The notes under the pieces were generated by a model. The model was not told the origin of the DNA and made no database searches. It saw only the letters and a list, made by a program, of their open reading frames with translations. The position numbers and the translations under genes are program-made. A DNA stretch of 32,581 bases, taken from Dimorphilus gyrociliatus (Eukaryota; Annelida; Polychaeta; Dinophilidae). Positions within the stretch are counted from its first letter, which is position 1. The number at the start of each line of letters is the position of its first letter. The DNA is taken from positions 12,532 to 45,112 of the forward strand of contig CAJFCJ010000128.1 of NCBI GenBank assembly GCA_904063045.1. Direction: 5' to 3'. Shown piece by piece: positions 1 through 10,200 of this stretch.

Positions 1-674
1 AACCATTTTCTATCCATAAAAAAATATAGCATTCCTCCATTGGTGGTAATAAACTGGAATTTGACCCACAAATACCTAGTTGTTTATCTGTATGAAATTA
101 TTGTTTTGCTGTTTAAATATTAAATATTAAAATCCAATTTTTCTTAACCTTTTCGAATAATTAACGAAGAATTTTGAGTTTTAATTAACGGAAAAGATAT
201 TTGACTATATAGATTACATTCAAAAATTTTATTTGAATCATTTATCTTTACATAAGAGACTCCAACACAGTCATATTGAGTAGTATTTAAACAGATTTGA
301 TAACATTCATTAATTGATTTAGTAGATATTTGACTGTCACTCAGACCATTTGTATTTTCCATACTTTTTAAAATGAGATTGTGACCTTTGTAAAGAAATG
401 AAAAGTAATGTTTTATGAAAAAAAGAAAGGTATTAGTCCTACTATTATCACAGAAATCTCGTCCAAATTGTAAATTACAACTGCATTTACCAAATTGACA
501 AATTTCAAATTGTAAACAATTCATATTACTCGAACAGAATTGATTTTCTATTTTTTGGGGAAAAAGGAGATAAATTCTATATAGAATGAAAAAATTCTTT
601 AACAAACTGTTTGTCACTTCTTCCAATAGAATCATTATACAAATTAAATTTCGCAGATTTTTCAAAATATTCAT
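1..674 (-). CDS. Secreted EGF-like/PAN-like protein, 3' end cut by window edge
   Basis: Minus-strand exons read 674-608, 547-443, 385-149 and 75-1, with introns of 60, 57 and 73 bp; all three junctions are phase 1. The ATG at 674 begins a short hydrophobic N-terminus (LICIMILL), a plausible signal peptide. Exon 2 is a Cys-dense EGF-like segment (CSSNMNC...CQFGKCSC). Exon 3 has the C-x3-C and C-x-V-x-Y spacing of PAN/apple domains (ECYQIC, DCVGVSYV) plus N-glycosylation sites. Exon 4 continues with GICGSNSSL and leaves the window. A secreted or surface binding protein is inferred from the modules; ligand and partners are unknown. The first donor (GTTTGT) is weak, so exon 1 is the least certain part. 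A second PAN-like gene lies at 14665. Confidence 0.55.
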
Positions 675-899
675 AATTCCTCTGCTAATCTTCAACTCTC
701 TATTTGTTCTGTATATTGAAGAGAAAGGGAATGAAAGAGAGATTTTAGTTCAATACCAATTACATAAAAATCTGAAAAGACTAATTTAATCATTGATTTG
801 CAGTTATTTTATTGATTAACAAGGTAAAAAGAAAATTGTCAACTAAATGGCTTATCATTAAAAAATAACTTATTTATCTTGACAATACATAAGTATTTG

Positions 900-1110
900 T
901 CAATAAAAGAATGAGTTTGTCATTACGCTTAGTCTCAGTTCCCATACCATCACTCACCAACAAGTAGCTTATCCCTAGACAATTTTGGTCTGTCCTCTAA
1001 TTGTTAAGTTAGTAGGTGGCGCTGGGCCATCCAGAGAAAACCTAGACTCATCAGTAAAGATGACTTTACTCACAATGAAATTGTTGTTTGATCCATCCAC
1101 CAACTACAGC
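900..1110 (-). pseudogene. Tc1/IS630-type transposase remnant
   Basis: Read on the minus strand from about 1110, the frame gives VIFTDESRFSLDGP, the block around the first catalytic Asp of Tc1/mariner-type DDE transposases. It runs to an in-frame TAG at 977-975. A shifted frame then gives MVWEL, which resembles the GGSVMVWG block. No N-terminal HTH or C-terminal catalytic block is present and no terminal repeats are visible, so this is an old fragment. It is a different lineage from the copies at 2498 and 30588, judging by the SLDGP motif. Confidence 0.55.
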
Positions 1111-1440
1111 CAACCAAATACTTTAAACCTTTGATGATAAAATATACATGTACAGCTCCTCTTTTGATCATTATTTTCAGAATAATGTTTGTAGTTACTA
1201 AAATCATTTCTATTCCATTAAAAACAACATTCAAACATCAAAAATTAACACAATCATAATTGATAGTTGAAATAAAAAGGTTCGCTAAAATTCTAGGCCT
1301 AATCTACTTGTATACAGAAATTACAAACCATTCTTATTAGTGCTTTTCTTTTGTTTTGACATTTAATATTCTAGAATTTCAAATAGATACAATGGTCTTA
1401 CAATGTATAGTTGTTTGCAAAAACCTGGTAAATCTACTGA

Positions 1441-1745
1441 AATTTTATCAATATTCTCTTATTTTCCTATATTTTTCTGCCGTTTCTGAATTTAAGATTA
1501 AAAAGGAAAAGAAATATTCCAGATCAACAAATTTTTATCAAGAATGTTAGAACTGCAACAATGCTGTTTGGCGTTACAACAATCTATCTACTCAGTTGGT
1601 TTCCACCTTCATTGCAATTTTTTCATATTTCATTAATAATTCAACAAATCGTTTTGTTTATAACTATATTTCAAAAATCGTTTCGAAGTAATTTTTTCCA
1701 TAAATCTCTATTATCGTCCACTCATGTAAAATCAACTCAACAGTA
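1441..1745 (+). pseudogene. Decayed class A GPCR, TM5 to TM7
   Basis: One open frame from 1441 reads a hydrophobic helix (INILLFSYIFLPFL, TM5), a basic loop (LRLKRKRN), then RTATMLFGVTTIYLLSWFPP, a typical TM6. About 20 codons later a shifted frame gives NNSTNRFVYNYISK, which matches the TM7 NPxxY region with P replaced by R. A stop (TGA, 1438) precedes TM5 and no TM1-TM4 is seen upstream, where a transposase remnant sits. I read this as a truncated, frameshifted paralogue of the receptor family represented at 3872. It could alternatively be the last exons of a spliced gene with one sequencing error. Confidence 0.5.
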
Positions 1746-1828
1746 AATTTATAATTTGTCATAGATTTTAAAATTACAATTAAACAGTCTGAATAAAATT
1801 ATAACATTACATTTTCATTGTTTTAACT

Positions 1829-2171
1829 TTGTTCGAAGACAAAACTTACTTGCAAGTATCAGACTCAAATCCACATAAAAGTTTAACTTTTTGCATTGTT
1901 GATTCCACACTTGAAACAGTTGCCTTAATTCTGGAGCCGGAAGGTGCAAGGAAAAATTTACATAAACACAATGATTATATTTTTCCAACGAATTCTAATT
2001 TCATTTCAGTACAAAGACTACAAGAGTATAGATCAAAAGTATTTTCCAATTGAACAGGAGAATGAACAGTGTTTAGAAATTGATGCATTTTTGTCTGAGG
2101 ATTCAATATTAGGCGTAAAATTACCTTGCAACATAAAGTTATGGGGCCGACTGTTTTCAGTTGTATCCTAA
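1829..2171 (+). other. Possible coding exons of an unrecognised protein
   Basis: The frame at about 1829-1944 (CIVDSTLETVALILEPEG) ends at a GT-containing site. A pyrimidine-rich acceptor at about 2010 (TTCATTTCAG) opens a second frame reading YKDYKSIDQKYFPIEQENEQ and ending FSVVS-stop at 2171. Both look protein-like, with acidic and aromatic residues and a paired Cys. The splice phases do not match directly (phase 1 into phase 0), so this is either two unrelated fragments or a broken gene. I do not recognise a family. Confidence 0.25.
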
Positions 2172-2497
2172 AGTTATTACCTATACAGTACCGGCGGTAA
2201 GTCACTGTTACACCTCAAAAAAATAATATTTTCTTGATTTTTTCTCTTTCCATACTTAGAGAATGAAAATGAAGGATATTATTATATTTAGTAATATTCT
2301 TTTTATCATTATAGAGAGAAAATATACATTTTTAATTTCAAATCTCTGAATTATTGATATTTTAATGTGGTAGGCCTATTTTCAATGGGAGCATAAGTAC
2401 TTGTTACAATCACAAAAATTACTCTAAAAGAATATTAAAAGTATTTTTTTGTTCTTATTTTGACTGTTATTTACAGGATATTATATTTTTTAATGCC

Positions 2498-3264
2498 TTA
2501 ATATTTTGTGTGCATACCCTTAGCTTCTACAACTGCCCTAAGCCTTCTTTCAATTGTCTCATATAAGAATTGAATTTCCAATTCTGAAATTTTTAAAAAT
2601 TCCTCTCTGAACATCTCCAACAGCTCATCCTTGTTTCTTGGCTTACATGCCATTAAACGTTTTTTGCATATGCCCCATATTTGCTCAATTATGTTCAGGT
2701 CTGGGCTGTTTGCTGGCCATGGATCCAGTGTTTCTACTCCCTTTCTCTCGAGGTACACTTTTGTTCTGGCTGCTGTATGACAGCTAGCCCCATCCTGCTG
2801 GAAAATTTCCCCTCTCCTATAATTTGGGACAACATGACTGCTCAAAATTTTGACATAATCCAAAGCTGTCATGCGATTAGACACTAAAGCTAGGCCCCTA
2901 TCTCCTGTAAATTTGATATAGCCAAACACCATGATATTCCCTCCCCTAAATTTTACTGTTTTTGTGGTATATTTGGGGTCATTCCATTTACCTGGTGGCC
3001 TCCTAACAAACTTCCTCCTGGGATGCAGCTCATTTTTAGCTCTTTAAATTTATTTTTTATATTTTGTACAGTAGTTGGACTACATTTAAAAAGCTTTGCC
3101 ACTTTTTGAATGGACATTTCTGGTCTATGAAGACAATTTAAGATAGAAATTCTTGTTCCTTCAGATAGCTTCACCATTTTTATTTTAAATTTGTCAACTG
3201 TTAGATTACACATGCACACACACATAAATGACCATAAAATCTGGTTAAAAGTAACACTACTCAA
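2498..3264 (-). pseudogene. Internally deleted Tc1/mariner transposase (DD35E spacing)
   Basis: The N-terminal frame (3264 downward) carries a helix-turn-helix: SEGTRISILNCL...SIQKVAKLFKCSPTTVQNIKNKF. A shifted frame then gives RRKFVRRPPGKWNDP and KFRGGNIMVFGYI, continuing into the C-terminal frame with FQQDGASCHTA and WPANSPDLNIIEQIW. The second catalytic Asp (QQD) and the final Glu (IIE) are separated by 35 residues, one more than the usual Tc1 DD34E. The region that should hold the first catalytic Asp (FSDE block) is missing: the HTH is joined straight to the segment after it. The copy is therefore inactive. No clear TIRs were found. Confidence 0.75.
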
Positions 3265-3397
3265 TGATCAGGGTAAATTTTTTGAACATAACTGATGCTT
3301 GTGCTTTTCCATAAATAGGCCTATCACATTAAAGTGATCATATTTCTGAGATTTTAAATTAAAAACATATATTTTCTTTCTATAATGGGAAAAAAAA

Positions 3398-3605
3398 GGG
3401 ACAGGTCGAAAACGGCCATAAATGAAATATTTGAAAGTTAGATTTCAGCCTGGGAAATGGTTAGGAGGAATAAGATAACTGTTGATATGTTCTTAGGAGG
3501 GTCCCATCTAAGGGTTAGGGCTATTCAAAAAGGTTAGGCAAAAACAAGGGCTGGGTTAGGGTTAGGGTAAAACCATACATTTATGGCCGTTTTCTACCAC
3601 ATCCG
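3398..3605. mobile_element. MITE with internal TTAGGG runs (copy 1)
   Basis: The 208-bp element has 27-bp terminal inverted repeats sharing the core GAAAACGGCCATAAATG (3398-3424 and 3579-3605). The interior contains GGTTAGGGTTAGGG-type motifs near the right end. The direct repeat GAAAAAAAA lies on both sides (3389-3397 and 3606-3614), a candidate 9-bp target duplication. Related copies are at 5155, 6176, 17533, 24326, 27073, 27166 and 29548. A 9-10 bp duplication suggests mobilisation by a Mutator-type transposase; that link is inference. Confidence 0.7.
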
Positions 3606-3871
3606 AAAAAAAAATCATATTATTTTCTCATATTGCTTTCTTGTTTTTCGAAATATAAATACTTAAAAAAGAGTTAAATGAAAGGAGAAAAGTAATACTT
3701 CTCTTATTTCTTCTAGAATGCATACTCAAATTTCTCTTGATTACTGCAATTACCATTTTTGATATTTAAGAAGTGACAATCACATATTTTCCAGTCTTTT
3801 GATGTTTGTTCTTTTTTTTCTTGTACAAGTTTTATAAAAGTAAACTGAAAGAAGAAGAAAATCAGTCAGCA

Positions 3872-4843
3872 ATGAATGAAACTTTTAAAATATCATATAA
3901 AAAATCTGTAGAATTGGGAAATACATTTTTCAAAATAAAAGATAATTCAATGTTTATTTTAATCTCATCGATTTACGGTTTGATTATGGCATTTGGAATA
4001 TTTGGAAATGTTACAATAATTATTATATTTTCCAGAGGAAAACTCTATAAACATACTCAATACGGCTTTTTTCTTCGTTTCATCGCTTATATCGATCTAT
4101 TTTCTTGTTCAATCTCATTTCCGCTAACTTATCATAGAGACATTCAAAATCGTTTTTTGCCTATAACCAATCCGTTTCTTTGCAGTTTTACAATAGTTTT
4201 GCAGGGTATTTTTCCCTGGACATCAATAAGTATGCTGCTATTGATTACGATAGAAAGATTCTTAGTCATTGTGAAACCATATACAAAGATCAGTAAAACA
4301 AAATGGAGAATAGTCAATTTAATTTATGTTTTGTCTGTAATTCTGTCAACATGTCTTTACTCGGTTGAAAATGATTGTTCAATGGGAAAGTATTTATGCT
4401 ACTCATCTGGATCAACGTCTATATATGGAGCTATTGTTTTAAATATAGCATTAACTGTGATTGTTGGTATTCCGATCGTTTCAACTTGTCTCTATATAAT
4501 AATGTTTTATCAACTTAGAAGACAAAAATCTTTGATTGGATTTAATTCTACAACTCAAAATGAAGAGATTAGTATAAAAATACAGAAAAATAGGAGAAGG
4601 ACAATTAAACAAATGCTTCTTTGCTTCTATCTTGTAATGTTTTACATAATCTTTACAATTCCATTAGTTTTATCGGCTTCACGAGTGTTCAAGTCTAGAG
4701 AATCAGTATTCTATCATATTATCTTCTTAAATAATATGATCAATTTCATCATTTATTTTTCAAGATTAAAGACATTTAGATTATCTTTTAAAGCACTTTT
4801 CAGTAATTCATCACTAGCAAAGATTAATATATCTACTCAGTAA
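3872..4843 (+). CDS. Class A (rhodopsin-like) orphan GPCR
   Basis: Single-exon frame, about 323 residues from the ATG at 3872; upstream in-frame sequence has no ATG and looks untranslated. An N-terminal NET sequon precedes seven hydrophobic helices. Landmarks: GNVTIIIIF (TM1 Asn), LRFIAYIDLF (TM2), a Cys before TM3 (FLCSF), IERFLVIVKP at the end of TM3 in place of DRY, a Cys in extracellular loop 2, a basic third loop (KNRRRTIKQMLL), and NNMINFIIYF in TM7 where NPxxY has lost its Pro. The length is normal for the class. Ligand is unknown. The nearby receptor remnant at 1441 and the large receptor at 7300 make this a local receptor cluster. A plasma-membrane G-protein-coupled role is inferred from fold only. 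Confidence 0.85.
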   Translation: MNETFKISYKKSVELGNTFFKIKDNSMFILISSIYGLIMAFGIFGNVTIIIIFSRGKLYKHTQYGFFLRFIAYIDLFSCSISFPLTYHRDIQNRFLPITNPFLCSFTIVLQGIFPWTSISMLLLITIERFLVIVKPYTKISKTKWRIVNLIYVLSVILSTCLYSVENDCSMGKYLCYSSGSTSIYGAIVLNIALTVIVGIPIVSTCLYIIMFYQLRRQKSLIGFNSTTQNEEISIKIQKNRRRTIKQMLLCFYLVMFYIIFTIPLVLSASRVFKSRESVFYHIIFLNNMINFIIYFSRLKTFRLSFKALFSNSSLAKINISTQ

Positions 4844-5154
4844 GAAAAGTGAAGAAATTGGAAAAGTATCAATGAGAAGCAAAAACCATATTGTGAATTT
4901 TTTGTTGAACAAAACTCACAGTGAAACTATAATTCAAAATGTTTGTAATGTAATTGTATAGAAATAATGTTGAAAAAGCATGATTAACAATAACTAACTA
5001 GCAGCCATTTTATAATAAATATATTCTATTTCAGTCAAAGATGTATGACTAAGGCTCATATTGTTTTTGGACAGGTTGACCGGACGAAACGAGGTAAGAT
5101 CAAGCCACGACAAAATACATGAGCAAAGTCATACACCCATAAACAGACAAAACA

Positions 5155-5250
5155 GATACGACAGAAAAATTACCCTAACCCTAACCTAGTCCTCTTCAAT
5201 TCAAAGTTATGCCTTCGAATATCTCAGTTGGGGACGTTTTCTGTAGACGT
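5155..5250. mobile_element. Internally deleted MITE (copy 2)
   Basis: Begins GATACGACAGAAAA, passes through TTACCCTAACCCTAACC and ends TTGGGGACGTTTTCTGTAGAC. Both termini match the family, but the interior is about 100 bp shorter than full copies. The orientation is opposite to copy 1. The rest of 4844-5555 holds no gene that I can see. Confidence 0.6.
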
Positions 5251-5555
5251 CTGGTATTTTAAATGACTAACCCTAGAACATGATAAATCATAGGTTTTTT
5301 CCCATGTGTAGTGGTGCTACTTTTTGAGCAGTTTCAAAAAACAATATTAACTTAGTTTATTCAAAACTAGGTTATCTATAAATATAGCAACAACAAAATA
5401 AATGATAAGGTTCGATGATGATAGATTATTCTTAATATCAATATTTCCTATAGTTGAATAGCAGTGACAAAAATCTCATAAAAGATGAGTAATTTTTCAC
5501 ATATGTGCAAGAACTTGAAGGCAACAGGCACACTGAAAATTGGTAGAGAAGAATA

Positions 5556-5895
5556 TTAATACATTTGATCTATAAGAAAATTTAAAATACTAACACAGAC
5601 AATTGGAGTATACACTATACATTTAGCTAATTTTGTAGGTAGACACTTTAGGCAACAGGGTATTGGCTGAAAGATAGAATTAATGAATTATAACATTCTT
5701 TTTTATTCAATCAATCAATTAGTCATGTTCACTTTGGAAAGATACTACTCTACTACAAACATAAATCAAATTGCTTACCAGATCATCAACATCTTTTTCG
5801 TTGTTTTCTTCTGTTTCTCCTTTAAAGGAAATCTTTTCCTTGGGATCCCCCTCTATTGTAATTCCTTCCAAATTTCGAGCTGATTTATCCTCCAT
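5556..5895 (-). CDS. Small two-exon hypothetical, acidic N-terminus and Cys-rich hydrophobic C-terminus
   Basis: Exon 1 (5895-5779) starts at the first ATG after an in-frame stop and encodes an acidic stretch (MEDKSARNLEGITIEGDPKE, then EENNEKDVDDL). It ends at GATCTG/GTAAGC. Exon 2 (5666-5556), after TCTATCTTTCAG, continues in phase 0 with PIPCCLKCLPTKLAKC and a hydrophobic run (IVYTPIVCVSILNFLI), then TAA. The product would be 75 residues. Clustered Cys next to a hydrophobic segment would suit a palmitoylated or membrane-anchored peptide. I do not recognise a family. It may be only the 5' end of a longer gene, since a further acceptor lies downstream near 5537. Confidence 0.4.
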
Positions 5896-6175
5896 CTCTA
5901 CAGATTTTGATTTCTTCGGCAACAGAATGGATATTTATTGTATTTTTCTTATCTTAAATAGGCCTATTTATCACGCGATAGAACATTTTACAATGCGTAT
6001 AAATACTATTTTTATATCAAACTTCCGATAAGTTTTTGCTATTGTTGCTGTTAAAATTACTAAAATAAGCGGGAAATGAAAAAAACTATTAATCATTAAC
6101 ATTATAGTTTCTCAACAAGATATGCTGAGTATAAAACTGAAATTTTATTAATGAAACAATGACTAAATTTGTCCC

Positions 6176-6349
6176 AGTAGGACAAAGTTTAAGGGAAGGT
6201 TAAGGGCATTTTCTAGGGTGTGGAAAATTTTAATTTTATTTTTTTCAGGCCTTGTAGGGCTGGACTGAGGGTCAGAAAGCACAGAATGGAAATGGGTTGG
6301 AGTTAGGGTAAAACCCCAATAAATGGAACATTTTCTCCCATACCCATAA
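6176..6349. mobile_element. Diverged MITE (copy 3)
   Basis: The right end (about 6295-6349) reads GTTAGGGTAAAACC, then ATAAATGG, then TTTTCTCCCATACCC, matching the right end of copy 1 base by base with substitutions. The left half is too diverged to place its TIR with confidence. From 6350 to 6818 I see no gene. Confidence 0.4.
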
Positions 6350-6818
6350 TGGGAGAATAGATTGCAAGGTTGATGAAAGCGACATAAAGATACCTTTAAT
6401 CATATGTTGTTTGAGATTTTTTTGGTCACGTGTCCTAGGTCTTCATTTTCTTTTACTAAATCTGACTTATTTACTTATTCAGTTAGTTTACTGTTAGAAT
6501 ATGGACATTTCATATATGAACCTTTTAGGTATATAAAAGCTTAAGAGAGTATATTAATCATTGAATATTATTCATGTTCCAAATCAATTTTTTGAATAGT
6601 AAATCAGAATCCAGATTGATAAAAGAGAATAAGTGTTGAAGAACATGTATACTTTGATATAGAACCTCTATATTTAATTACCATTTTATCGCCCTTTTTA
6701 CAATTCTATATTATTACTTTTTGTTAAATATTCAGCATTTGGATGTTCATTAGATATTGTAGTTGATTTGTTAGTCGCTCTCCATTAACTTCAATATATG
6801 AATTGAAACTACTCTCAA

Positions 6819-7020
6819 TCATTTTATAGATATTGTCATGTCAATGTAATATGTTCCTCCAATTGGAGCTTCAAATTTACTGTAGAAATGATTCTATGCT
6901 CCGTATGTATTGTCTATTATTTTAGTAATGAACTCCATATTTTGGAATGAATCTAGGGACATAACTCTTTGGAATCCATTGATAAATACATGTACGGTCT
7001 GCTTGGATAGAGTGAAAATG
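6819..7020 (-). pseudogene. Single decayed exon, family not recognised
   Basis: After a good acceptor (CCTATTTTACAG, ending about 7021) the minus frame reads IFTLSKQTVHVFINGFQRVM, then LDSFQNMEFITKIIDNTYG, an in-frame TAG, then KFEAPIGGTYYIDMTISI and TGA. The segment is protein-like on both sides of the stop, with a beta-sandwich style ending (FEAPIGGTYYIDM) as seen in C1q/TNF-type or carbohydrate-binding folds. That resemblance is weak. No partner exons were located nearby. Confidence 0.3.
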
Positions 7021-7299
7021 CTGTAAAATAGGTTCCAAGACCTGAATCTGAAAATAGACCATCAGTTGGTCTACTATTTATTAATGATACTCCGCTTCAT
7101 CTAGTCAGACTTGTACTAACATCTGTATCTTAAGATTTCTGTATCACTCTGACTATTCGGACCCTTCTCCATTATTTCTTGTACTACTTTTTAGAATAAA
7201 AAGTGACAAACAGAAGTAATTCTTCATAAATAGATTTTTTATTTTAAAAACAGTTTTGCCAAATGTATATTTACACATAAAAAATAAAATGAGGATCTA

Positions 7300-10200
7300 T
7301 TACGCAATAATTTTAAAGAGAGATTTTGAGTTTGGCTCTCTGTCTTTTAAAGCAGCAACAATTAATGATGATTTTTGCAGCATTTTCCTTAATACTTGAC
7401 CATATGATAAAATATCTTCCTTATCAAGATTTCTGTCAAGACTACAAATATCTTTTATTAACAAGACACACCTTTTCTCTCCTCTTTTCAATTCCTTTCC
7501 CAGAAAAGCAAAACGTATTAATTTTGAAGGTAAATTTAAAAAAATAGATATAAAATTACCTGAATTAGTATTGTATTGAATGATATTTTCGTATTGCATG
7601 AATAATTGTATGTATGACAAAATAAAAGTGCTTTTATAACAGATTTTGCCATGACAAATATATTTTCAACAGTAAATAGAAAAGGGGAAGACTTGTAAAT
7701 TTCTAGAGGATGCAGTCTTTCATCGAACGATAGAAAATGACTGTTTATTCCTCTCATGAATTTGCAACCTGTATTATTAAATATTAACTAATAATGAATG
7801 AAATAATAGGGGAACAAAGACAAAACATTTCCAAAGAACTTTAGGCAAGTTTTGTCAAATGTTCCATAAGAATATCTTTACTAGAATTAAAATGTTGTTG
7901 CTTTAATAATGTAAATTGTTTCTGTCTGAAAAGAAAGAATGAGTTGACTGTTATTTCATAGAAATACAAACATTAAGTCTTTCTTCTTTTTTCTATAGTC
8001 AGAGTAATAAACTTTAATATCATTTAAAGTGTAAAGTAGAGGATTAATGAGTGAATTCATTGGCAGTATAATAATAACTATTGCAGTATATAATTCTTTT
8101 GATACAATTAGCTTAAAGAAAACTGAATATATTCCTAAAAGTGAAATTGGTAGCCAACACGAAATATTTGTTATAACAACTAGAAATGCCCTGATTTTAA
8201 CCTTCTTTTGTAGTTTTTCATACAAAGACTTTTCAACGACATTCCTAGACTCAAGAGTTCTTTTCCATATTTTGATATATAAACTACAAATCACTATGCA
8301 CACCAATCCAATAAAACAACCAAAGAGTAGAAATGAATAGAACCATCCTTCTTTCTTTTCACTGGAGATATGTAATGTGAAACATACTGAACTCTTAGAG
8401 TAATAATTCTAATAATAAGATTATATATGAGATATTTAAACAGTATTTGAAAGCATTTATTCTCATACATTATATACCAAAAGTGGAACAATGGAAAATA
8501 TAAGAGAGCATAGATTTATAAAAATGATGCAACACCATTTGAATAATGATTCAAAAATTGTTATCATAGGAAAAATAATTACTTGAAATCTTTCAATCGT
8601 TATAAACAATAAACTCAAAATAGATAGTTGAATTGAAAAACTACAAAATATTCCAATGATTGAACAATTTAAACTATTTCTCCAATTGAAATCATTCTCT
8701 ACATATTCTCCTCTAAACATGAAGTCTGCTATTCCAATGGATATGAAATAGACAGAAGTATTAAAATCTGCAAACACTAAACTTATTAGGAAAAAATTCT
8801 TTCTCTTTTTTGAGATGATGAGCTTAAATATTAATGAAAGGCTATTTTCAATGAAAGATGTCACACTAATTAACCATAAAATTGAAAGTAGGAATTTAGA
8901 TTCCAATAAATCAGCACAAGAGTTGAATAGTGATTTTCTTGGTTCACAGTGTTTAATTTCACTTGAATATTTCTGTGCAAAACAACACAATTCAAAATAT
9001 TCGTTTGTCACATATTCCAATTTTTTCAAATATAGAACTAAATATTTGCCATTTATCATGTTAATTGATGATTTCCTTAAAATTAGAGTCTTTAATGATA
9101 TTATCTGAGAAAAAGAGTCTTTACTAATTTCTTTTATATAACAACCACTTAAATCCAAATGTTGAAGGTTGCTACAATCTTTAAAAAGGTTAAATGTCAA
9201 TTTGGTTAAATTTGTTTTGGATAGAAAAAGTTTTCTTAAATTTGGAAATATATTAAATGAAAAATTTCCAAAAACAATATCATTTTCACTTAGATTAAAA
9301 ATTTGAAGATTTTTTAAAGAAATTCCATAAAGATTATTTAAAAATATTAATTTATTATTTTGAATATTGCAAAATATTAAATTAGGAAATATTTCTGATA
9401 TTTCAATGAAATTTACATTGCTCATAGTTATGGTGAAATAAGTCACTGTAAACAACTGATTTTTTAGAATATTTCGCAAATTGACTTTTAAATTAAAAAA
9501 TTTAATATCCTTCCAAAAAAATTGTTGACTATTGTTAAATCTCCAGTTTATGGTCAATTGTTGAAAATTGCAGTTTATAGAGTAGAATGAATTACAAGTG
9601 CAATTTGTTGGGCAATGGATAGAACTATTGCAGAACAATTCATCACTTCCCTGCAGACAGTCGACAATTCCATTGCAAACATCGGATAATAGAATGTAAA
9701 AATTTTCATTTCTACACTTGAAATATCCTTTTGGTTTAAAGTTTTCTGATTTCGATTGCGACGTGTGTTCAAGTAAATAGACAATTGAAATTATATTTTT
9801 TTTTAACAACATACCACAATCAACTTCATCGTCGTGTTCAGGGCAATGAACAATTCCATCGCAAACTTGTTTAATTGATATACAATAAGTGTTTGTCTTA
9901 CACAGAAATTCACCAGGATTACATATATTTTGCTTACAATCTTCCAATTGAAGGTAAGGATAATGAATTTTAGTGATTAGATTACCCATAGAATCATATG
10001 TCACGTGACAAGTTTGATTAAAAGTTTTCAAGTTGTTATAAATAGCATTACAAACGTGCGCTAAATCTTTTGTTGGATATTTTATAATACAAGATTCAAC
10101 TACTTCATCCGTAGAATCAATACAATCTTTTTGAAAATCGCATATTTTCTCTGTAGAAATGCATTTTTCATCGCAGAAAAATAATTCTTGACTATCACTA

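Noticed and set aside
586-789. Plus-strand hydrophobic open frame
   Set aside because: Overlaps exon 1 of the EGF/PAN-like gene in antisense, and has no splice or domain support.
3540-3570. TTAGGG repeats as a telomere or telomere fusion scar
   Set aside because: Runs are only two or three units long and always inside the same TIR element, so they are part of the MITE.
3806-3871. Extended N-terminus for the receptor at 3872
   Set aside because: The upstream in-frame extension has no ATG (it opens at TTG) and is poly-Phe/Lys. The first ATG in frame is 3872.
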